64,000 bases of DNA from Kitasatospora sp. NBC_01266 (lineage in GTDB: Bacteria; Actinomycetota; Actinomycetes; Streptomycetales; Streptomycetaceae), in assembly GCF_036242395.1 (NCBI RefSeq), contig NZ_CP108458.1, positions 4,650,001 through 4,714,000 of the forward strand, given 5' to 3'. Under the pieces are notes generated by a model that searched no databases, was not told where the DNA came from, and saw only the letters and a program-made list of their open reading frames with translations. Each line of letters starts with the position of its first letter. The first letter of the stretch is position 1. The translations under genes and the position numbers were made by a program. Shown piece by piece: positions 58,604-64,000 of this stretch.

Positions 58604-59755
58604 CTACAGCGTCTGACCGGCCTGCATCTTCGGCAGGACCTGCTTGACGGCGTTGATCGGGATGGCGAAACCGAGGCCGACGCTGCCGGCCTGGCTGCTG
58701 CTGGAGCTGCTGCCGCTGCCGGAGTACATCGCGGAGTCGATGCCGATCACCTGGCCGGCGGAGTTGATCAGCGGACCGCCGGAGTTGCCCGGGTTGAGCG
58801 CGGCGTCGGTCTGCAGGGCGGAGTAGGTGGCGGTGTCCGAGGAGGTCGCGCTGCTCGAGCGGCCGCTGTAGCCCGGGAAGTAGGGGAAGCCGAAGCCGCC
58901 GTTGCCGCGCGTGCTGCCCTCGTCCACCTGGACGGTGACCTGGCGGTTCTTGGCACTGATGATGCCGGAGGTGACGGTGCCGGTCAGCCCGTCGGGGTTG
59001 CCGATGGCCACCACCGGGTCGCCGACGGCCATCGCGTCGGAGTCGCCGAGCGTGGCGGTGGGGAGCCCGCTGGCACCGCTCGCGGTGATCACCGCGACGT
59101 CCAGCGACTTGTCGGTGCCGGTGATGCTGCCCGAGGTCTTGGTGCCGTTCTGGTAGGTGACGGTGATCGTGCCGCCGTCGGTCACGGCGCTGGAGATCAC
59201 GTGGTAGTTGGTGAGGATCTGCCCGCTCGCGGTGAGGATCACACCGGTACCGGTGGAGGTGCCGCTGTTCGACTGGACGTCGATCTGCACCACGCTGGGC
59301 GAGACGGCGGCGGCGATCGCGGCGACGTCGGCGGTGCCGTCGGACTTCGCGGAGACCGGGCTGACCAGGGTGGTCGAGCTGGCGGTGGTGCTGCTGTGCC
59401 GGGCGTCGGCGACGGCGCCGCCGGCCAGTCCGCCGAGCACCGCGGCGACCGCCGCGACGGCGGTGACCAGGGCGAGCCGGCCGCGCAGGAAGCCGTTGCG
59501 GGCCCGGTGCGAGGGGCCGACCGGTTCGGGCTGCTCGCCGGGCAGGGTGGGCGGCGGGCCGTAGTACGGCGGCTCGCCGCCGCCGGCCGGGGTGCCCTGG
59601 GGCTCGGCGGCGTAGGCGCCCTGGGTGTAGTCGAAGTGGGCCACGGCCGGGGCCGGCGCCATCGGGTAGTCCTGGTGAGCGGTGGGTGCTCCGGCCGGCT
59701 TCGGCGGGAGGTCGGACCCCGACTCATCTGCGGTGGTGCGGTACTGGTCGCTCAT
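58604..59755 (-). CDS. Trypsin-like (S1C, HtrA/PepD-type) membrane-anchored protease without PDZ domain
   Basis: 383 residues from ATG 59755. A ~90-residue Pro/Gly cytoplasmic head, one helix (LVTAVAAVAAVLGGLAGGAVA), then the protease. The triad is His in LTNYHVI, Asp in SLDVAVI, and Ser in LNPGNSGGPL. The chain ends at VKQVLPKMQAGQTL, right after the protease fold, so the C-terminal PDZ domain of normal HtrA enzymes is missing. It acts outside the membrane. It precedes an MprAB-like pair on the same strand, after a 72-base gap. Confidence 0.9.
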   Translation of the reverse strand: MSDQYRTTADESGSDLPPKPAGAPTAHQDYPMAPAPAVAHFDYTQGAYAAEPQGTPAGGGEPPYYGPPPTLPGEQPEPVGPSHRARNGFLRGRLALVTAVAAVAAVLGGLAGGAVADARHSSTTASSTTLVSPVSAKSDGTADVAAIAAAVSPSVVQIDVQSNSGTSTGTGVILTASGQILTNYHVISSAVTDGGTITVTYQNGTKTSGSITGTDKSLDVAVITASGASGLPTATLGDSDAMAVGDPVVAIGNPDGLTGTVTSGIISAKNRQVTVQVDEGSTRGNGGFGFPYFPGYSGRSSSATSSDTATYSALQTDAALNPGNSGGPLINSAGQVIGIDSAMYSGSGSSSSSSQAGSVGLGFAIPINAVKQVLPKMQAGQTL

Positions 59756-59867
59756 GGACCAAACCGTCCGCCCGGCGGATGAAGAACCCATGAGAGTCCG
59801 GTCAGAACGGGCAGAGAAGCCCGTTGACTTCTCATAAAGGACGGCTACCCTGCCGTCCGCCGGCCGG

Positions 59868-60914
59868 TCACCGCTGGTCGCTGTCGCCGCCGCAGCCGCA
59901 GGAGCGCCGCACCACGAGCCGGGACGGGAACTTGCGGACCCGCTCGGTCTCGGAGCCCGGCACCATCAGCGAGTCGTCCAGCACCAGGTCCACCGCCGCG
60001 CGCGCCATCGCCTCGCGCTCGCTGGCCACCGTGGTCAGCGGCGGGTCGGCCAGCGCCGCCTCGGGGATGTCGTCGAAGCCCGCGACCGCGAGGTCGTGCG
60101 GCACCCGCAGGCCCAGCTCGCGGGCGGCCCGCAGCACGCCGATCGCCTGGTCGTCGGTGGAGCAGAAGATGGCCGGTGGCCGGTGCTCCGAGCGCAGCAG
60201 CTCCAGTGCCACCTCGTAGGCGCCGTAGCGGTGGAAGGGGGCGTCGATCAGGTGCTGGTCGGCGGGCAGCTCGTGCGCGTCCATCGCCCGCTGCCAGCCC
60301 TCGACGTGGTCGATCACCGGGTCGCCGGGCGCGGGGGTGTCCACCGGGCCGCCGAAGCAGGCGACGTACGGGTGACCGTGCACCTCCAGCAGGTGGCGCA
60401 CCACCAGTTCGGCGCCGCCCACGTCGTCGGTGACCACCGAGACGTCGTCGATCGCGTCGGGCCGGCGGTGCAGCAGCACCACCTTGGCGCCCTCCATCGC
60501 CGCGAACTCCTTGGCCGCGCGCTGCGGGGCGCCCTGGCTGACCAGGATCAGACCGGAGACCCGCATGCCGAGGAAGGCCTGGATGTAGTGCATCTCGCGG
60601 TCGTCGGCGTAGTCCGAGTTGCCCATCAGCACGAGCTTGCCGCGGTCGGAGGCGGCCCGTTCGACCGCGTGCGCCATCTCGGCGAAGAACGGCTGGCGGG
60701 CGTCCGGCACGATCATGCCGATCAGGTTGGTCCGCCGGGAGGCCATCGCCTGCGCGACGCTGTTCGGCCGGTAGCCGAGCTGCTCGATCGCGGCGAGCAC
60801 CCGTTCCTTGGTCGCGGGCGCGACAGGGCGCGGTCCGTCGTTGATGACGTAGCTGACGACCGCGGTCGAGGTCCCAGCCAGTCGGGCTACATCGTCGCGC
60901 GTCACCTTGGCCAC
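59868..60914 (-). CDS. LacI-family transcriptional regulator
   Basis: 348 residues. The N-terminal HTH is clear ([36 protein letters not shown]), with the hinge helix [20 protein letters not shown]. The ligand domain follows the periplasmic-binding fold ([40 protein letters not shown]). The C-terminus adds SCGCGG, unusual for the family. No sugar genes are adjacent, so its effector cannot be named. Confidence 0.92.
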   Translation of the reverse strand: MAKVTRDDVARLAGTSTAVVSYVINDGPRPVAPATKERVLAAIEQLGYRPNSVAQAMASRRTNLIGMIVPDARQPFFAEMAHAVERAASDRGKLVLMGNSDYADDREMHYIQAFLGMRVSGLILVSQGAPQRAAKEFAAMEGAKVVLLHRRPDAIDDVSVVTDDVGGAELVVRHLLEVHGHPYVACFGGPVDTPAPGDPVIDHVEGWQRAMDAHELPADQHLIDAPFHRYGAYEVALELLRSEHRPPAIFCSTDDQAIGVLRAARELGLRVPHDLAVAGFDDIPEAALADPPLTTVASEREAMARAAVDLVLDDSLMVPGSETERVRKFPSRLVVRRSCGCGGDSDQR

Positions 60915-60986
60915 GCGCGCAGTCTACGCGTGTTTGTCCAGCCCCAGCGGGGCGGGCCCGGTCTCGTCGCCGGGCCCGCCCGCAGG

Positions 60987-61730
60987 TCAGCCGGGCAGGC
61001 CGCGGCCGACCGGCTGCGCCTGGGTCTCGGCCGCGCCGCGGTCGGCCTTCTCGCCCTGCGAGGGGACCACGAAGCGGTAGCCGACGTTGCGCACGGTGCC
61101 GATCAGCTGCTCGTGCTCGACGCCGAGCTTGGCCCGCAGCCGCCGCACGTGGACGTCCACCGTGCGGGTGCCGCCGAAGTAGTCGTAGCCCCAGACCTCC
61201 TGCAGCAGCTGGGCCCGGGTGAAGACCCGGCCCGGGTGCTGGGCGAGGTACTTGAGCAGCTCGAACTCCTTGAAGGTGAGGTCGAGCACCCGGCCCTTGA
61301 TCTTGGCGGAGTAGGTCGCCTCATCCACTGAGAGGTCGCCGTTGCGGATCTCCATCGGGCTGTCGTCCACCTGGGACTGCTGCTGGCGGCCCATCGCGAG
61401 CCGCAGTCTGGCCTCCACCTCGGCCGGCCCCGCGGTGTCCAGCAGGACGTCGTCGATGCCCCACTCGGCGGTGACGGCGGCCAGGCCGCCCTCGGTGACC
61501 ACCAGGATCAGCGGGGCGCTCACACCGGTGGACCGCAGCAGCTGGCACAGGCTGCGGATCTGCGGCAGGTCGCGCCGGCCGTCGACCAGTATCACCTCGG
61601 CACTGGGGGTGTCGACCAGTGCCGATCCCTCGGCCGGGGCCACCCGCACCTGGTGCAGCAGCAGCCCGAGGGCCGGCAGCACCTCCGCCGACGGCTGCAG
61701 TGCGTTGGTGAGCAGGAGGAGAGAACTCAT
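60987..61730 (-). CDS. glnR: Nitrogen regulator GlnR (orphan OmpR-type)
   Basis: 247 residues from ATG 61730 with GAGGAC upstream. The sequence [26 protein letters not shown] and [24 protein letters not shown] match streptomycete GlnR closely as I recall it. The receiver lacks the usual acidic pocket at the first strand (LLLTNA in place of VVDDE) though an Asp stands in ILVDGRRDL, fitting GlnR's phosphorylation-independent homodimer. The winged helix ([43 protein letters not shown]) is intact. GlnR controls glnA, amtB and other nitrogen genes. There is no kinase partner beside it. Confidence 0.93.
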   Translation of the reverse strand: MSSLLLLTNALQPSAEVLPALGLLLHQVRVAPAEGSALVDTPSAEVILVDGRRDLPQIRSLCQLLRSTGVSAPLILVVTEGGLAAVTAEWGIDDVLLDTAGPAEVEARLRLAMGRQQQSQVDDSPMEIRNGDLSVDEATYSAKIKGRVLDLTFKEFELLKYLAQHPGRVFTRAQLLQEVWGYDYFGGTRTVDVHVRRLRAKLGVEHEQLIGTVRNVGYRFVVPSQGEKADRGAAETQAQPVGRGLPG

Positions 61731-62075
61731 ACCCGGGTCGTCCTCTTTTCGTCTCCGCGGACCGGTGGCCAACACCTCGTCGTGCGGCCACTGGTACGGG
61801 TGGGCTACCACTCGCAAGGACATCCGGTTCGGAGTCCTGAAAGCACAAAAGGACCCGGGGGCTACTCTGCCCGGATCCCTTAGCGGTCGAGGATAGCTCA
61901 AGCGGGCCGGCCGGCGAAGGGGTCAGGGCACGTGATCCAGCTCGCGTTCGCCGCCGTGCGCCCCGGGTACGCCTGCTCTGGCCTGCGCGATTCCCGTTCG
62001 GTCCGGGCCCGGGGCGATGATGGGGCACGGCAGCGACCGGCACACGTATGTGTACACCTTCGAGAAGGAGCCGCC
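61731..62075. other. Divergent intergenic region of glnR
   Basis: About 345 bases. The glnR frame stays open for some 30 codons upstream of its start, but nothing shows that this part is translated. No other gene or convincing RNA structure was seen. Confidence 0.45.
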
Positions 62076-62393
62076 ATGACCGCGAGCACCGAACCGTCCC
62101 CGGGCCTCCGGCCGGGAGGGACCTCCACAGCCGTGGTGACCGGAACCATCCGCTACTGGGCCGCCGCCAAGGCCGAGGCGGGCATCGCGGAGGAGCCGTA
62201 CCGGGCGGCCAGCCTGGCCCAGGCGCTGGAGCAGGCCAAGGAGCGGCACGCCGACCGCCCGAGGTTTGTCCGCCTGCTGGACATCTGCTCCTACCTGGTG
62301 GACAGCGAGCCGGTCGGCGGCCGGGACCGCACCCAGGTGTCGCTGACCGAGGGCGGCGCCATCGAGGTGCTGCCGCCCTTCGCGGGGGGCTGA
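62076..62393 (+). CDS. MoaD/ThiS-family sulfur-carrier-like protein
   Basis: 105 residues with AAGGAG before the ATG. The beta-grasp pattern TGTIRYWAAAKAEAGIAEEPYRAASLAQALEQAK and the end VSLTEGGAIEVLPPFAGG fit MoaD/ThiS proteins, including the C-terminal Gly-Gly needed for thiocarboxylate formation. Proximity to a thiosulfate sulfurtransferase suggests a place in sulfur transfer. Start codon and full C-terminus are clear. Confidence 0.85.
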   Translation: MTASTEPSPGLRPGGTSTAVVTGTIRYWAAAKAEAGIAEEPYRAASLAQALEQAKERHADRPRFVRLLDICSYLVDSEPVGGRDRTQVSLTEGGAIEVLPPFAGG

Positions 62394-62521
62394 CCGACCC
62401 GCGCGCCGGCGCCGGCAATCCCGACCCCGGTGCGCCGACCCCGGACTCCCGTTCGGAACCATGGTCAGTGGCGGATCGTCGTTACGGCGATAGGACGAGC
62501 GAGCACGGGGAGAGAGTTCGA

Positions 62522-63214
62522 ATGCGGACCTGGATCAAAGCGGCCATCGCCGTCCTGGTGCTGGCCGGGCTGCTGGTCGGCGCCGACCGGATCGCGGTGG
62601 TGGTCGCGCAGGGCCAGGCGGCGGACAAGCTGGCGGGCCGGCAGGGGATCACCGGCAAGCCCTCGGTCTCGATCGGCGACTTCCCCTTCCTGACCGACCT
62701 GATCAGCCGGAAGGTCGGCAGCGTCCGCCTCTCGGGCGTCGGGGTGCAGCTGAACGGTGGCGGCAGCACCTTCCAACTGGACGACTTCTCGGCCGATCTG
62801 AAGGGCGTTCAGGTCTCCAGCGACTACAAGTCGGCGACCGTCGACTCGGGTACCGGCACCGGGCTGGTCAGCTACCAGGAGGTACACAGCCTGCTCGGCC
62901 TGGACCCGAGCATCGCGCTCGGCTACGGCGGCCCCGGCCTGGTGAAGGTCACCGGGGTGCTCTTCGGGCAGAAGCTCAGCACCACCGTGAAGCTGCGCAC
63001 CGACGGTGACACGGTCGGCGTGGACAGCGTCGGCGCACTGCCCGGACTGGGCGCGCTGCCGGGCGTCGGCCAGCTGGTCAACTCGCAGCTCGGCTCGCGG
63101 AACTTCACCCTCCAGGGCAGCATGCCGGTCGGTCTGCGGCTGCAGCAGGTCGTCCCGCAGTCCGGCGGGCTGGACCTCACCTTCCAGGGCAGCCACGTTC
63201 AGCTGATCGACTGA
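62522..63214 (+). CDS. DUF2993 (LmeA-like) secreted or anchored protein
   Basis: 230 residues with GGGAGAGAG upstream. One N-terminal helix (WIKAAIAVLVLAGLLVGADR) acts as signal or anchor, followed by the DUF2993 body: GKPSVSIGDFPFLTDLISRKVGSVRLSG, DDFSADLKGVQVS, and a terminal DLTFQGSHVQL. The family includes phospholipid-binding LmeA of mycobacteria. Function in this organism is unknown. Confidence 0.85.
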   Translation: MRTWIKAAIAVLVLAGLLVGADRIAVVVAQGQAADKLAGRQGITGKPSVSIGDFPFLTDLISRKVGSVRLSGVGVQLNGGGSTFQLDDFSADLKGVQVSSDYKSATVDSGTGTGLVSYQEVHSLLGLDPSIALGYGGPGLVKVTGVLFGQKLSTTVKLRTDGDTVGVDSVGALPGLGALPGVGQLVNSQLGSRNFTLQGSMPVGLRLQQVVPQSGGLDLTFQGSHVQLID

Positions 63215-63333
63215 GCAGGCGGGCAGGCGGGCAGGCGGCCGGGGAAGGCCGAAATCCCACTATTCGAGCATATTGGTCTCGCCATTCGATACGCTGGTGA
63301 CAGGGGCGGCCCTGGCTCCCTAGCATCGTCCTC

Positions 63334-63414
63334 ATGAAGCGACAGGCGGACCTCACGAAGCGGCGGGCGGTAGACCTCTGCCGCGTGTCTGCCTGCCTGT
63401 GTCGCAAGCGCTGA
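63334..63414 (+). CDS. Cysteine-containing leader peptide upstream of the sulfurtransferase gene
   Basis: 26 residues from ATG 63334 to TGA 63412-63414. It begins MKRQADLTKRRAVDLCR and continues with two further Cys (total three: residues 16, 21, 23) before a basic end. I recall short ORFs of this kind (R/K-rich head, RAVDLCRV, then clustered Cys) before sulfur and cysteine genes in Streptomyces, annotated as putative leader peptides. Stalling at the Cys codons when Cys-tRNA is scarce could control the downstream gene. A TAGCAT -10-like box lies at 63321-63326. Confidence 0.75.
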   Translation: MKRQADLTKRRAVDLCRVSACLCRKR

Positions 63415-63641
63415 CCGGCGGCAGAGTCCGGCAGAATCGACTCGCCGCCACGCCCGCACCCCCGGCCTGACCAGGCACTCTCGCCTGCGGCCGCATTCTC
63501 TCCCGCAGTCTGCCCGGCGGCCTCGGTCATCCCGCCCCGTCCCACTATCCGGACATATTTTCGGACAAGTGGCTCGGAGAGCCGGACCGCAGCCGCCCAG
63601 GCCTCTCACTTCCGCCAACCGCCCCCGGATGGAGACAGAAA

Positions 63642-64000
63642 ATGAGCCGCAGCGACGTCCTGGTCGACGCCGACTGGGTCCAGGCCCACCTGGACGACGA
63701 GAAGGTCGTGCTCGTCGAGGTGGACGAGGACACCTCCGCGTACGACAAGAACCACATCAAGAACGCCGTCCGGATCGACTGGAAGAAGGACCTCCAGGAC
63801 CCGGTCCGCCGCGACTTCGTCGACCAGGCCGGCTTCGAGGCGCTGCTCAGCGCCAAGGGCATCGCCAACGACGACACCGTCGTCCTCTACGGCGGCAACA
63901 ACAACTGGTTCGCCTCCTACGCGTTCTGGTACTTCAAGCTCTACGGCCACGGCGACGTCCGCCTGCTGGACGGCGGTCGCAAGAAGTGGGAGCTGGACTC
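63642..64000 (+). CDS. cysA: Thiosulfate sulfurtransferase (rhodanese), N-terminal part
   Basis: 119 residues visible, running off the right edge. GGAGAC precedes the ATG. It reads [45 protein letters not shown], and [39 protein letters not shown], the first rhodanese domain of the two-domain actinobacterial CysA/SseA family. The catalytic Cys lies in the second domain beyond the window. The leader peptide upstream suggests cysteine-dependent control. Confidence 0.92.
   Translation, partial: [119 protein letters not shown]

Overview
The window is very GC-rich actinobacterial chromosome, almost certainly from the family Streptomycetaceae. The reasons are the 16S sequence, a 16S-23S-5S operon with no spacer tRNA, strong third-position G/C bias, frequent GTG/TTG starts, and hallmark genes (GlnR, MshD, CsoR, DUF397/XRE pairs, an NsdA-like regulator, SseB-like and SCO6880-family proteins). 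The 16S variable regions could fit Kitasatospora or Streptacidiphilus as well as Streptomyces; I cannot settle the genus by eye.

Layout. 0-3.5 kb: a cut-off gene, an L-2-hydroxyglutarate oxidase, then a Ro60/Rsr (TROVE) gene. Just upstream of the TROVE gene, on the same strand, is a Y RNA whose T-arm, acceptor stem and D-arm occur in circularly permuted order, and a second shorter RNA element that shares its conserved helix. 3.5-9 kb: an NsdA-like regulator, a gene-free kilobase with one strong hairpin, a lasso-cyclase/asparagine-synthetase-like protein with an eroded ATP loop, and a universal stress protein. 9-15.8 kb: a polymorphic-toxin locus read leftward (SseB-like protein, small ESX-like protein, 1531-residue Rhs/YD toxin, its probable immunity gene, a broken gene and another immunity-like gene); the toxin tip and everything after it are clearly lower in GC. 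15.9-18.1 kb: three tandem DUF397 genes behind an XRE/DUF5753 regulator, and a divergent operon of three tiny genes. 18.2-27.9 kb: an orphan Cas3-type helicase-nuclease, an FrnE-like oxidoreductase, an ECF sigma factor fused to a membrane anchor and carbohydrate-binding domain, a TetR regulator, a type II NADH dehydrogenase and a PP2C phosphatase. 28-33.7 kb: the rRNA operon.

33.7-46 kb is phosphate and redox housekeeping: Nudix, mycothiol synthase, polyphosphate kinase, a CHAD polyphosphate-binding protein, a second Nudix, then pstS-pstC-pstA-pstB behind a clear PHO box, and a convergent pit/DUF47 pair. CsoR and cell-envelope genes (lipoprotein, PAP2 phosphatase) follow. 49-56 kb is a compact type IV secretion-like locus (transglycosylase/NlpC-P60, small membrane protein, VirB8-, VirB6-, SCO6880- and VirB4-like proteins) without relaxase or coupling protein. 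56-64 kb holds an MprAB-like two-component system, a trypsin-like protease, a LacI regulator, GlnR, a MoaD/ThiS protein, a DUF2993 protein, and a cysteine-rich leader peptide ahead of a thiosulfate sulfurtransferase that runs off the right edge.

The strongest candidate for something little described is the Ro60 locus with its two Y-type RNAs. The relaxase-less type IV-like locus, the orphan Cas3, the sigma-sensor fusion and the cysteine leader are next. All functions are read from sequence features and from memory of the families; no database search was possible.
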